From Flagellimonas alvinocaridis (GTDB lineage Bacteria > Bacteroidota > Bacteroidia > Flavobacteriales > Flavobacteriaceae), in assembly GCF_004916895.1 (NCBI RefSeq), contig NZ_SNTZ01000001.1, positions 714,263 to 778,262 of the forward strand: a stretch of 64,000 nt of DNA, in the 5' to 3' direction. Each line of letters opens with the position of its first letter. The first letter of the stretch is position 1. A program made the position numbers and the translations under genes. The notes below the pieces were generated by a model. That model did not search any database. It was not told where the DNA came from and was given only the letters and a program-made list of their open reading frames with translations. Shown one piece after another: positions 34,457-43,459 of this stretch.

Positions 34457-34583
34457 TCATTCAATTTTTAATGTCGTACTTGTATAGTGTTACCCATACA
34501 GGACTGTACATAATGAAACCCCAAGGCGTTTCATTGAGGTAAAAGATACATAAATTTTTTTAAGGATTTTTATGGGTTGTTTG

Positions 34584-34604
34584 CCACAAGATGGAATCTT
34601 GCGG
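34584..34604. repeat. 21-bp hairpin repeat, copy 1
   Basis: CCACAAGAT / ATCTTGCGG pair around a 3-nt loop (one G-U). The same element, preceded by the same TTTG, is found at 36240-36260. The two copies bracket the genes at 34622-36189. Confidence 0.75.
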
Positions 34605-34621
34605 CAGCGGAGGTGCTTTTT

Positions 34622-35329
34622 TTATTTGTAATAATAGTACCAATTGCTTTCATAGTTTTTGTCAAAGTTTTCCTTGCTATCCAAAGAGATAGAAAAGAAC
34701 TCTCTCTTAAAATACCCAAATGGATCATATTTCTTTAGTAATTCATAGTACTCGTCTGTCCATTTTTTATGCTCTTCCGAGTTCTCATATTTTTTTAACT
34801 GTTCGTCTGAGTACAAGAAAAAAGTGGTGTATGAAAAAGCCCGTGATATTTCCCAAATGTGCGGATTGTTAAGTCCTTTTTTGAGTTTTTTGACTTTTTC
34901 TTCTGGAATGCTTTCGTTAGCCTCGATTCTGGCGATGGATTCAAAATCCCCGTAAATCACCCAAATGTTTTCTGTCTTGTATTCAGAAGATGCTAATTTT
35001 TTAGAAAACCTGGAAAATCCATTTTTTCTAATTAGTCCTTGTTCATTTAACGTTTCCTGAAATTTTTTGCCAATAGCTTTCTGTTTGGCCGAATCAAAAC
35101 TGAATCCATTTGGGGCGTCAAATTTTGCCCTCTCTTGTGGATGCTCAAAGCAAATTTCCAACCTTGGATGTGTTCCTTTGTCAATCGTATCGTAGAAAAT
35201 ATTGATTGTCTTGACGCCGTAAGCTTTATCAATCCATTCGGCAAGTGTTTTAAATTCAGGTTTCATTACCTTTTTTCCTAGCATGATTTGCTTGGTTTCT
35301 TTGTAGACCTTGTCAGAAGGCATAATCAT
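34622..35329 (-). CDS. Hypothetical protein (235 aa) coupled to the MNT-HEPN gene
   Basis: A charged soluble protein rich in lysine, aromatic residues and glutamate, AT-rich in codons. Segments such as TLAEWIDKAYGVKTINIFYDTID and ISRAFSYTTFFLYSDEQLKKYE suggest a mixed alpha/beta fold, but I recognise no family. Its ATG overlaps the TGA/TCAT end of the upstream MNT-HEPN gene by 4 bp, so the two are translationally coupled. Two starts are possible (MIMPSDK at 35329 or M3). Confidence 0.7.
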   Translation of the reverse strand: MIMPSDKVYKETKQIMLGKKVMKPEFKTLAEWIDKAYGVKTINIFYDTIDKGTHPRLEICFEHPQERAKFDAPNGFSFDSAKQKAIGKKFQETLNEQGLIRKNGFSRFSKKLASSEYKTENIWVIYGDFESIARIEANESIPEEKVKKLKKGLNNPHIWEISRAFSYTTFFLYSDEQLKKYENSEEHKKWTDEYYELLKKYDPFGYFKREFFSISLDSKENFDKNYESNWYYYYK

Positions 35330-36189
35330 AATAGGTGCTTTATTTTTTCAAGGCAAATGTCCTCGGTCAGTTGTTGTAGCTCCGCCACGCGGGCCGACAG
35401 ATACTCCAGATCACCTTTGGTGATGTGGTACTCCTCCATTTTATAACGGGCATCTATATAGGCACGCTTTAAGAGTTCAAAGAGGCGTTTTTCTTCCTCG
35501 GTTTGGGTGGGGAACACCGCAAAACGCTTGTCGCACATTTCCACTTTAATGCCCAAGGTCTCCAGATTGTGATCCTTGGGGCGGTAGTCCGTGAACACCA
35601 ACAATATGGTGGTGTAGTAACGCTCCGTGGCTTGGTGGAGCTCAAAGGCAGCTTTATGAAATTTTTCTCTATCAAAGTCAAACTTATAAGTAACAAAAAA
35701 ATCATTGGCACTATCAAACCATTGGTCGTAATAGTCCTGTGCCTTTTGTTGGCTTTCTTGGGGGGTGAGCAGTTTGGGCGTGGCCAGTTTGCATTTTTCC
35801 GAGTCGTACAGCACAATGCCCTCTTTTTTAATGTCCTTAAAAAAGTAATTGCCCAGTCGCAGGGCCTGGTTCAGGTGTTTTATACCGTGGAAGATGAGGT
35901 TCACGGGAGTGCGCACCTTTCCGGTGACGGTAAGCTCGGCCTTTACCTTGTCCTCTATCCGGAATTTTTGTTGCAGGTCCTCATGGGTGAGCACTACGAG
36001 CAGGTCATAATCGCTCCGATATTCATAGGTGATGCCCTTTTCCACATAGGTGTCCTCTACCCAGTTGCCGCGGGCGTAGCTGCCAAAGAGCAGTACCATT
36101 TCCACCTCTTTAAAGGCGGAGAGCAGGGTGGTGAGCCGGCCCAGTTCCTCTTGCTTGGTTTTAGGTAGATGGTTTAAAGATTTGTTCAC
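35326..36189 (-). CDS. Nucleotidyltransferase (MNT) - HEPN domain fusion protein
   Basis: 287 residues. The N-terminal nucleotidyltransferase domain has the GS motif in VLLFGSYARGNW (36-37) and the metal acidic pair in SDYDLLVV (Asp60, Asp62). A C-terminal helical HEPN-like domain (about 150-285) contains KAAFELHQATERYYTTILLVF and ends in a helical bundle. The usual RNase motif R-x4-6-H is weak (RPKDH, spacing of three), so HEPN ribonuclease activity is uncertain. MNT and HEPN are commonly toxin-antitoxin partners; here they are fused and coupled to an unknown gene. Confidence 0.87.
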   Translation of the reverse strand: MNKSLNHLPKTKQEELGRLTTLLSAFKEVEMVLLFGSYARGNWVEDTYVEKGITYEYRSDYDLLVVLTHEDLQQKFRIEDKVKAELTVTGKVRTPVNLIFHGIKHLNQALRLGNYFFKDIKKEGIVLYDSEKCKLATPKLLTPQESQQKAQDYYDQWFDSANDFFVTYKFDFDREKFHKAAFELHQATERYYTTILLVFTDYRPKDHNLETLGIKVEMCDKRFAVFPTQTEEEKRLFELLKRAYIDARYKMEEYHITKGDLEYLSARVAELQQLTEDICLEKIKHLL

Positions 36190-36239
36190 CTACGCAAAGT
36201 AAGAAATTATTTGGTGTGGGGGTTGGGGGTGGGTGTTTG

Positions 36240-36260
36240 CCACAAGATACAATCTTGCGG
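36240..36260. repeat. 21-bp hairpin repeat, copy 2
   Basis: CCACAAGAT, loop ACA, ATCTTGCGG: same as 34584-34604 except in the loop, with the same TTTG before it. Direct orientation. Confidence 0.75.
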
Positions 36261-36269
36261 GAATAGGGG

Positions 36270-37112
36270 TCAATACAATGTTGTCAACTTAATTTTATCT
36301 TCATTTAATTCCAAGACTTTAAATCTATAACCATATACAAAGTGCTTCCTGTCATTTTTATTTTCTCCGTTTATGTACAAAATCAAATTTTCGTTTTCAA
36401 TGTCAAATTCAAAATCATATCTGGTTTTGGAATTCTTCAAACAGTAATGGTCCACAAGCTTTTGGTCTTTCTTGAATTTTAAAAAGCAGGTTTCTTTGGA
36501 TGTATTTTTCAATCTGGTCAGAGTGTATATTTTACCTTTTACAATTTTATGAATGGTAGAATCGTACTTCCAGTTTCCAATTAAAACTCTATTGTTCTCA
36601 ACATTCAAAAGCATCCTTTTTTCCTCCAACCTATTCAAATAATCACCAAAAATTTGTTTTTTCAACTCCAAAAAAGTTGAGTTACCCCAATTACAAAACT
36701 TATAAATCTTGATTCGTTTTTCATCAATATCAATAGTATAATACTGCACATAGGTACTGCTCCAATTCTCCACGCAATCATCTTTAAATTCGTGTGCTTT
36801 GGTCAGAAATCGGTTAATTGATGAAATATCGTTTGCATTCAATTCTGTTTCTGAATTTTCAAGTAGTTTGTTATCAGGGATAGTTATTGTACCAATGATT
36901 TTATCTTCTCTTCTAACAAATTTCATTTCCTCTACGGTATAGTACTCATCTCCATATTGATATCGAATGATAAGCTCTTTAAATCCATTTTTCAGCCCCA
37001 AGGAATCAGCAGTTGATTCATAGGCCAAAATTGAATTCAAAGAGATTGTAAGGAACAATGTGAATACTACCTTTTTCAATGATTCAGTTTTAGGATTATA
37101 TGAATTTTCCAT
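36270..37112 (-). CDS. Hypothetical exported or membrane-anchored protein (280 aa)
   Basis: From ATG 37112 the N-terminus MENSYNPKTESLKKVVFTLF plus the following LTISLNSILAYE resembles a signal peptide or anchor; an upstream ATG at 37187 would add unrelated sequence. The rest is a soluble, AT-rich, lysine-rich protein with beta-strand-like alternation (YYTIDIDEKRIKIYKF, YTLTRLKNTSKETCFLKF). No family recognised. Codon use is clearly more AT-rich than the housekeeping genes, consistent with acquired DNA. Confidence 0.65.
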   Translation of the reverse strand: MENSYNPKTESLKKVVFTLFLTISLNSILAYESTADSLGLKNGFKELIIRYQYGDEYYTVEEMKFVRREDKIIGTITIPDNKLLENSETELNANDISSINRFLTKAHEFKDDCVENWSSTYVQYYTIDIDEKRIKIYKFCNWGNSTFLELKKQIFGDYLNRLEEKRMLLNVENNRVLIGNWKYDSTIHKIVKGKIYTLTRLKNTSKETCFLKFKKDQKLVDHYCLKNSKTRYDFEFDIENENLILYINGENKNDRKHFVYGYRFKVLELNEDKIKLTTLY

Positions 37113-37201
37113 AAACCCTGATTCATATATCCATAAATGTACCACTTTATTATGGTCGGGCATGGGTTGGTGGAGAAGGTAGACCATGTGCCCTAAAATT
37201 T

Positions 37202-37226
37202 ACCATCCTTTTAGGATGGTTTTTTT
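37202..37226 (+). terminator. Terminator-like hairpin before the SDR gene
   Basis: ACCATCC TTTTA GGATGGT followed by a run of T on the plus strand. No plus-strand gene is close upstream, so its source transcript is unclear. Confidence 0.5.
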
Positions 37227-37273
37227 GTTTTTCCCCATTTCCTTTTTGAACTTTAGGGGATAAAAAAATCAAC

Positions 37274-37984
37274 ATGGATTTAGAAGGAAAAGTAGCCTAC
37301 ATCACAGGGGGCACCAAAGGAATAGGATTGGGCATTGCCAAGAGCCTTTTGCAACAGGGCATGAAAGTGGCCATAAGTGGACGGAACCGGGAAGGTGTCA
37401 ACGAAGCCGTAAACCAACTTAATGCAGGCACAAATGTTTTGGGCGTGGTTTCGGACGTGGTTGAATTACAGGATGAAATAGATGCTGTTGAACATATTCT
37501 AAAAACGTGGAAGCGATTGGATGTAGTCATGGCCAACGCCGGGGTTGGCCATTTTGCACCCATAGACGAAATGAACCCCAAAGATTGGAACCAAATGATC
37601 AATACCAACCTGAACGGGGTTTTCCATACGCTAAAGGCTTCGGTAGAGGCCCTAAAACTTACCGAAGGCTATTACATGACCTTGGCCAGCTTGGCCGGGA
37701 CCAACTTTTTTGCCACCGCAGCGGGCTATAATGCCACCAAATTTGGTGTAGTGGGCTTTACGCAGGCGGCCATGCTCGATTTAAGGCAATACAATATCAA
37801 GGTCACCACGATCATGCCGGGGTCGGTGGCTTCCCATTTTAACAGCAACGAACCTTCAGAAAAGGACGCTTGGAAGATACAACCGGAAGATATTGGGAAG
37901 TTGGTGGTGGATTTACTCACCATGCACCCTAGGACACTGCCCAGTAAGATCGAGGTGCGGCCTACCCGCCCCGATCTGAAGTAA
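37274..37984 (+). CDS. Short-chain dehydrogenase/reductase (SDR)
   Basis: 236 residues of the classical SDR fold. Cofactor motif TGGTKGIGLGIA (about 10-21), NAG at about 86-88 in VVMANAGVGHF, catalytic Ser in YMTLASLAG and YxxxK as YNATKFG (about 153-157). Gly-rich pattern suggests NADP(H) or NAD(H); substrate unknown. Ends one base before the end of addB on the other strand. Confidence 0.92.
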   Translation: MDLEGKVAYITGGTKGIGLGIAKSLLQQGMKVAISGRNREGVNEAVNQLNAGTNVLGVVSDVVELQDEIDAVEHILKTWKRLDVVMANAGVGHFAPIDEMNPKDWNQMINTNLNGVFHTLKASVEALKLTEGYYMTLASLAGTNFFATAAGYNATKFGVVGFTQAAMLDLRQYNIKVTTIMPGSVASHFNSNEPSEKDAWKIQPEDIGKLVVDLLTMHPRTLPSKIEVRPTRPDLK

Positions 37985-40714
37985 TTAGACGGGCTTTTCG
38001 GTCAGCGGGATTTGCGTGGAGCAGATTTCCTTGATGAGCTGTTCCAGATAGCTGGTAAATGTTTCCAACACCTTGGTATCGATCAAGGGGTTTTTGTCCT
38101 CGGAAAAGGGGAAAAATCCCTGTCCTAGGTTTTTAAAGGAATAGATACCTGCGTGCAAGGGTTGTTCCCCGTGTTTTTTGGTGTACAGCAGGGCGTAGCA
38201 GAGCAATTGGAACGCCTTGCTCTTGTCGTAAGTGGTGATGAGTTCCTCCCAATCCGTGATCTTTACATTTTTGGGTTCCACCTTTCCAGTCTTGTAGTCC
38301 ACCACCCGGATAATGCCGTCTACTTGGTCCACACGGTCCAGGGTCCCTTTCAATTTTATGGGGAAGTCCAGACCGGACACTTGCAGTTGGCACTCGTACC
38401 GTTCTTCCAGGGCGAGGAGTTTTACTTCATGTCTTTGGAGTTGTTTCAGTTCCAAACCGATGAAGTTTTCCAGATATTTTACAATGACGTTGTAGACCAG
38501 AAGATATTTTCCTTTGGAAACATCGACACCTGATAGATTTTTATTGAAATGTCGCTGCACCGTTTGGGCAATATGCGGTTTTACGGCAGAAACATTTTCC
38601 TTGGTGAGCACTTGTCCCAATAAAGGTTGGTATAAGTCCTCCAGACTGTCATGCACAATGGTCCCAAAAGTATTGGCGGCGATGTTTTCCTCGACTTCCT
38701 CCACATCGTTGATCTTTAAAATATTGCGGGTGTAAAAATCGATGGGATTTCTAATGTAATTGGTCAGTGAGGTGGGGGAAAAACCGTTTTCGGCAAGAGC
38801 CATAATGTCCATGTGCAGTTGTTCGCCCTTGGTGATCTGCAAGAGGGTTTCTGCCATGATCTGGGTCTGTGGCGTGCTTATGGTATGGGTAATAAAAGGA
38901 GCAACGTCCTTGTCGGTAAGCAGTTGCGAGACCAGTCTGCTTTTTTCACCACCTTCCAAGACATCGGGTTCTGTGTTGTAGATGATGAAGACGTTTTTGG
39001 CGCGTTGGATGAGTCGGTAGAAGTGATAGGTGTAGATGGCGTCCTTCTCCTTGTAGGTAGGAAGGCCGTAGTCGCGTTTTACATCGAAGGGAACAAAGGA
39101 GTTGTTGGATTTTCCAGAAGGTAGAATTCCCTCATTGACGGAGGTGATGATGACCGTTTCATAATCCAGGTTTCGGCTTTCCAGCATCCCCATAATCTGT
39201 AGGCCGGTCAACGGTTCACCCACAAAATCCAGATTTTCCATGTTAGCCAACTGTCTGAACAGACTTTTGATGGATCGGAGTTCCTTAATATGCCCCAATT
39301 TGTCCAAGTGCTGCTTCAATTGGTTGAAGAGGGTATAAAAGCGGTAGAGTTGCTCCAGTTCCAATGCATTCCCCTCATTTTGGAACAGCGCTTTTAAGCG
39401 GAGGGTGAGCAAAAGACAGCAATCTACCCACTGGGAAGGGGAAATGCTTGTGCCGGGGAAAATAATCTTTAGGATTTCGGATGCATCGGCGTAGTTGGAT
39501 AAGGTGGTTGAATCCAAGTACAGCCAATTGTTCTGTTTGATGTCGTTGGAGATTACCTTGGCAAAATCCAATGGTTGGTCTTTGGACAATACCGAGGTGT
39601 AGGGATTGGAGAGGAATTCCAAAACATTCTTGTAGAGCCATCCCCGTTCAGAAGCATTACTATTGAGCTCCAAAAAACTCAGGTAAAAGGAGTGGAGCAC
39701 AGTTTTGTCCAAGGGAAGTCCCATGGTAATGTTGGTACTTGGAATAGAGGCAGGAACGGCCTTGAGCATGGGTGTGAGCAAAGTCTCATCGGCCAGAACC
39801 ACTGCGGTTTTTGCGAGATCAATTTCCTTGCTGTCGTTTAAATTTTGCAACAACTGTCCCACATATTTGGTCTGTGAGATACTTTTTGGAACCCCGGTTA
39901 TTTCGATTCTTTTTGAAGCGAGAAAATGGTCTTGGGGCTCTATGGTGCCTTTATTTTTGTAATAGGGCCATTCCCGTTGGTATTTTCTGATGAACAGTCC
40001 GGCATCATGGATGGAATCGTTCAAGAAATGGGTGTCAATATCCCAAAAAATGAGTCCATTTCCCTGTTCCAGGAAATATTGGACAATGGTGGATTCTGCA
40101 TTGTTCAGGGCATTGAAGCCCACAAAGACTGTAGGATGGTTTTTGTGCGCTGTACCGTAATCTTCCAATTTATCCACTGCAATTCGGGACATGAGTCCTT
40201 GGTAGCCTCGTTGCTGTTCTAACAAGGTTTTGGTGAAGCCATTGTAAAGAGACTCCAAATTACTCCACAGTTGCAGGTAGTTTTTAACGAGCTCGGTTTT
40301 CTCTTTCTGTAGGGACCAATGGTTGAGTTCCTTGATGGCGGATAGATAGTTAAGGATATCTTTAGGAGGGATGAGGTAGCCATCTATTTCATCAAAATCT
40401 TGTAAGAGCACCTGCCCCCATTTCATAAAGGTTGGAAAGTCATCGTGTTCTTCTAGGTTCGATTTTTGGTAGGTCTCAAATAGAGTCAGCAGCAGTTCCA
40501 AGTTTGAGGCCTTGTCCATCCCAGAAATGTCCCCGATAAAATCTTGAATAGAGTAAATTTTCGGTGCGAAGGTGTTTTGTTGCAGCCTTTGTGAAATGAA
40601 CTTTTTCAAAAAAGTCCCCGATCGTTTACTTGGGAGTACAAAGGTACATTGGGAAGGATTGATGCCCTTCTCTTGCAAACGGTCCAATACGTGTTCCAGA
40701 AAACTTTGTTGCAT
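37985..40714 (-). CDS. addB: AddB-like PD-(D/E)XK nuclease subunit of a recombination helicase-nuclease
   Basis: 909 residues. The N-terminal part has a helicase-like fold but a degenerate Walker A (LPSKRSGTFLKKF), as in AddB. The C-terminal nuclease domain has LKGTLDRVDQVDG and VVDYKTGKVEPK (D and D-x-K) typical of RecB-type nucleases; HDSLEDLYQPLLG precedes it. No iron-sulfur cysteine set is obvious. It should pair with AddA encoded at 43460 for double-strand break end processing. Separated from addA by ompA-type and kbl genes on the same strand. Confidence 0.88.
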   Translation of the reverse strand: MQQSFLEHVLDRLQEKGINPSQCTFVLPSKRSGTFLKKFISQRLQQNTFAPKIYSIQDFIGDISGMDKASNLELLLTLFETYQKSNLEEHDDFPTFMKWGQVLLQDFDEIDGYLIPPKDILNYLSAIKELNHWSLQKEKTELVKNYLQLWSNLESLYNGFTKTLLEQQRGYQGLMSRIAVDKLEDYGTAHKNHPTVFVGFNALNNAESTIVQYFLEQGNGLIFWDIDTHFLNDSIHDAGLFIRKYQREWPYYKNKGTIEPQDHFLASKRIEITGVPKSISQTKYVGQLLQNLNDSKEIDLAKTAVVLADETLLTPMLKAVPASIPSTNITMGLPLDKTVLHSFYLSFLELNSNASERGWLYKNVLEFLSNPYTSVLSKDQPLDFAKVISNDIKQNNWLYLDSTTLSNYADASEILKIIFPGTSISPSQWVDCCLLLTLRLKALFQNEGNALELEQLYRFYTLFNQLKQHLDKLGHIKELRSIKSLFRQLANMENLDFVGEPLTGLQIMGMLESRNLDYETVIITSVNEGILPSGKSNNSFVPFDVKRDYGLPTYKEKDAIYTYHFYRLIQRAKNVFIIYNTEPDVLEGGEKSRLVSQLLTDKDVAPFITHTISTPQTQIMAETLLQITKGEQLHMDIMALAENGFSPTSLTNYIRNPIDFYTRNILKINDVEEVEENIAANTFGTIVHDSLEDLYQPLLGQVLTKENVSAVKPHIAQTVQRHFNKNLSGVDVSKGKYLLVYNVIVKYLENFIGLELKQLQRHEVKLLALEERYECQLQVSGLDFPIKLKGTLDRVDQVDGIIRVVDYKTGKVEPKNVKITDWEELITTYDKSKAFQLLCYALLYTKKHGEQPLHAGIYSFKNLGQGFFPFSEDKNPLIDTKVLETFTSYLEQLIKEICSTQIPLTEKPV

Positions 40715-40725
40715 GGACTAAAAAT

Positions 40726-40758
40726 AAAAAAGGCCCCCGAATTATCGGGAGCCTTTTT
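40726..40758 (-). terminator. Terminator of the TSP3/OmpA gene
   Basis: Minus strand GGCTCCCGA / TCGGGGGCC around an 4-nt AT-rich loop, followed by TTTTTTATTTTT; A-runs precede the stem, so it may also stop plus-strand transcripts. Confidence 0.8.
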
Positions 40759-40784
40759 GAAAAGAAAACTAAGTTTCTATTTCA

Positions 40785-42149
40785 TTATTTTACCAAGTTG
40801 ATTTCAACTCGTCTGTTTTGCGCTCTACCAGCTCTTGTGTTGTTAGTGGCGATAGGCTTAGCCTCACCGTAACCGATAGCAGTCAATCTTGAAGAAGAGA
40901 TTCCTTTGTCGATCAAGAAGTCACGTACAGAGTTAGCTCTTTTCTCAGAAAGCTCTTGGTTCAATTTCTCGCTACCAACACTGTCAGTATGTCCTTCAAC
41001 AGTAAATTTAGCAGTTGGGTACTCGTTCAAGATTTGGATGATGTCAACCATTACAGTAGTAGATTCTGCTTTGATGGAAGCCTTACCAGTATCGAACAAG
41101 ATAGTTCTAGCGTAGTCGTTCAATTGTTTCTGAACTTCTTCAGTTACTTCAGGGCAACCGTTGTTAGCAACAGTACCTGCAACATCTGGGCATTGATCAT
41201 CTTTGTCAAGAACACCGTCACCGTCAGTATCAGGCCATGGGCATCCTTTGTTTTCAGCAGGACCAGCTTCGTTAGGACAAGCATCGTCTTTATCGGCAAC
41301 ACCGTCACCGTCAGCATCAGGACATCCAGCTAGAGCAGGAAGACCAGCAGTGTTAGGACAAGCGTCATCTTTATCGGCAACTCCATCACCATCAGCATCA
41401 GGACAACCGTTCATTTCTTTGGAACCAGCTTCGTTAGGGCAGCTATCTTTAGAATCTTCGATGCCATCACCATCAGAATCAGGACAACCGTTGAAAGCTT
41501 CCAAACCAGCAACTTCTGGACAAGCATCGTCTTTGTCGTAGATACCATCACCGTCAGTGTCAGTACCACCAAATTTAATGCTAATACCAGCCAAGTGTTG
41601 GAAATGCTTAACCAAGTAATCTTCGAAAGCATGCTTGTACTGGGTCTGTAGTGTAAGACCGATGTTTTCAGAGAACCATATGTTGATACCAACACCACCG
41701 TTAACGGTACCAGCTCCGATTTCATCAACCCAAGTATAACCACCACCAATCTCAGCAAAAGGATCAATTGTAGTGTTTTTTAGGAAGTTGTACTTAATGG
41801 TACCATCTACAGCATAGTGAGAAAGGTCATCCACAGAGGTGTCACCAATTTTCTCGATTCTGTTCAAGGAACCACGTACACCTAGAGAGAAACCATCACC
41901 AATGTACTTGGAAACTCCAACATAAGAAACGGAAGGCAAAATGTTCCAATGGTCTGAAACATTAAAGTACTCATCAAACAAAGTAGTACTTGAAAATGGG
42001 TTATTCTCGTCATTGGTTGGATAAGCGTCTATAGCATTCACTCCAAAACTGATCTGCCATGGATTATTCTCGTCTTGCGCTTGTATGTTGTTGATCCCTA
42101 CAAACACAAGGGCAACAACCAATAATTTGCTAAGATGTTTCATGCTCAA
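40785..42149 (-). CDS. OmpA-family outer membrane protein with thrombospondin type 3 repeats
   Basis: 454 residues. Signal peptide about 1-25 (ends NIQAQ). An N-terminal beta-barrel (about 30-195) is followed by five or six TSP3 calcium-binding repeats (about 197-320, pattern DxDGDGxxDxxDxCP) and an OmpA C-terminal peptidoglycan-binding domain (about 340-454) with [12 protein letters not shown] and [12 protein letters not shown]. It links the outer membrane to the cell wall; relatives are abundant surface proteins. It has one of the best promoters in the window, indicating strong expression. Confidence 0.95.
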   Translation of the reverse strand: MSMKHLSKLLVVALVFVGINNIQAQDENNPWQISFGVNAIDAYPTNDENNPFSSTTLFDEYFNVSDHWNILPSVSYVGVSKYIGDGFSLGVRGSLNRIEKIGDTSVDDLSHYAVDGTIKYNFLKNTTIDPFAEIGGGYTWVDEIGAGTVNGGVGINIWFSENIGLTLQTQYKHAFEDYLVKHFQHLAGISIKFGGTDTDGDGIYDKDDACPEVAGLEAFNGCPDSDGDGIEDSKDSCPNEAGSKEMNGCPDADGDGVADKDDACPNTAGLPALAGCPDADGDGVADKDDACPNEAGPAENKGCPWPDTDGDGVLDKDDQCPDVAGTVANNGCPEVTEEVQKQLNDYARTILFDTGKASIKAESTTVMVDIIQILNEYPTAKFTVEGHTDSVGSEKLNQELSEKRANSVRDFLIDKGISSSRLTAIGYGEAKPIATNNTRAGRAQNRRVEINLVK

Positions 42150-42177
42150 AATTTTAAGTTTAAGTGTTTATCAGCTG

Positions 42178-42209
42178 CAAATGTAAGTTGTTAAGAACTA
42201 TTAACAAAA
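42178..42209 (-). promoter_or_regulatory. Strong promoter of the TSP3/OmpA gene (TTTTG-N19-TACATTTG)
   Basis: TTTTG at 42205-42209 and TACATTTG at 42178-42185 (minus strand) are separated by exactly 19 nt, a full match to the flavobacterial promoter. Predicted transcription start is near 42171. Confidence 0.78.
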
Positions 42210-42256
42210 TCAATTTTTCTTTTTTTTTAACGTATTACGTAGAACTTTTTATACAG

Positions 42257-43450
42257 TTAAACGATTTTTAGTGCCTTTCCCACTTTGGCAAATGCATTTA
42301 TGGCACGATCTAAATGATGTTTTTCATGGGCTGCGGAGAGTTGTACCCTGATTCTTGCCTTGCCTTTGGGAACAACCGGATAGAAAAATCCGATGACATA
42401 AATACCTTCTTCGAGGAGCATATCTGCCATCTGTTGGGAAAGTTTGGCATCGTAGAGCATTACGGGCACAATGGCAGAATCCCCATCTATAATATCAAAA
42501 CCGGCATCTTTCATTCCCTTTTTAAAGTATTCTGTATTGGTCTGGAGCTTATCCCTGAGGGAAGTGTCCTTATCCAGCATTTCAAATACTTTAATGGAAG
42601 CCCCCACTATGGCCGGCGCCAAGGAGTTGGAAAAAAGATAGGGTCTAGACCGTTGTCTCAGCATTTCAATGATTTCTTTTTTGCCCGTGGTGTAGCCGCC
42701 CATGGCACCACCCAATGCTTTGCCAAGGGTTCCTGTGATAATGTCTATTCGGTCCAGTACACCTTTTTCCTCCAACGTACCCCTTCCGGTCTGCCCAATA
42801 AAACCTGCAGCATGGCATTCATCTATCATTACGAGGGCATCATATTTATCGGCCAAATCACAAATCTTGTCCAAAGGTGCCAAAAGGCCATCCATGGAAA
42901 AGACTCCATCAGTGACAATGATTTTGAACCGGGCATTATCTGCAATGCTTTGCTTTAACTGTTGTTCCAAATCGGCCATATCGTTGTTGGCATACCTATA
43001 ACGTTTGGCTTTGCACAAACGAACACCATCTATGATGGAGGCATGGTTCAACGAATCGGAGATTATGGCATCCTCAGCGGTCAGCAAAGGTTCAAACACA
43101 CCTCCGTTGGCATCAAAGGCAGCGGCATATAATATGGTGTCTTCCGTGCCGTAAAAATTTGCAATTTTCTGTTCCAAAGTTTTGTGGATATCCTGTGTGC
43201 CGCAGATAAACCGAACAGACGACATTCCAAAACCATGGGTATCCATGGCATCCTTTGCAGCTTGGATCACATCGGGATGGGAAGAAAGCCCCAAATAATT
43301 ATTGGCGCAAAAGTTTATGACCTCCTGTCCTGTTGAAATGGTAATGGCTGCCCCTTGAGGAGAGGTGATTATACGCTCTTTTTTAAACAGACCCGCTTCC
43401 TGTATGTTTTCCAGTTCTTGGGCCAAATGTTCTTTGATTTTTCCGTACAT
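42257..43450 (-). CDS. kbl: Glycine C-acetyltransferase (2-amino-3-ketobutyrate CoA ligase)
   Basis: 397 residues of the alpha-oxoamine synthase group. PLP lysine is Lys244 in [10 protein letters not shown], with the conserved [12 protein letters not shown] (about 131-142), DECHAAG (about 210-216) and VGIF-like C-terminal segment. [14 protein letters not shown] near the start is a kbl hallmark. Catalyses cleavage of 2-amino-3-oxobutyrate to glycine and acetyl-CoA in threonine catabolism. No threonine dehydrogenase gene is near. Starts 9 bp after addA, so probably translated from the same message. Confidence 0.95.
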   Translation of the reverse strand: MYGKIKEHLAQELENIQEAGLFKKERIITSPQGAAITISTGQEVINFCANNYLGLSSHPDVIQAAKDAMDTHGFGMSSVRFICGTQDIHKTLEQKIANFYGTEDTILYAAAFDANGGVFEPLLTAEDAIISDSLNHASIIDGVRLCKAKRYRYANNDMADLEQQLKQSIADNARFKIIVTDGVFSMDGLLAPLDKICDLADKYDALVMIDECHAAGFIGQTGRGTLEEKGVLDRIDIITGTLGKALGGAMGGYTTGKKEIIEMLRQRSRPYLFSNSLAPAIVGASIKVFEMLDKDTSLRDKLQTNTEYFKKGMKDAGFDIIDGDSAIVPVMLYDAKLSQQMADMLLEEGIYVIGFFYPVVPKGKARIRVQLSAAHEKHHLDRAINAFAKVGKALKIV

Positions 43451-43459
43451 GATTGTTGA

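Noticed and set aside
41200..41560. Short regularly spaced repeats resembling a CRISPR or tandem DNA repeat
   Set aside because: They are the TSP3 calcium-binding repeats coded within the OmpA-type gene; the period follows codons and the repeats are degenerate.
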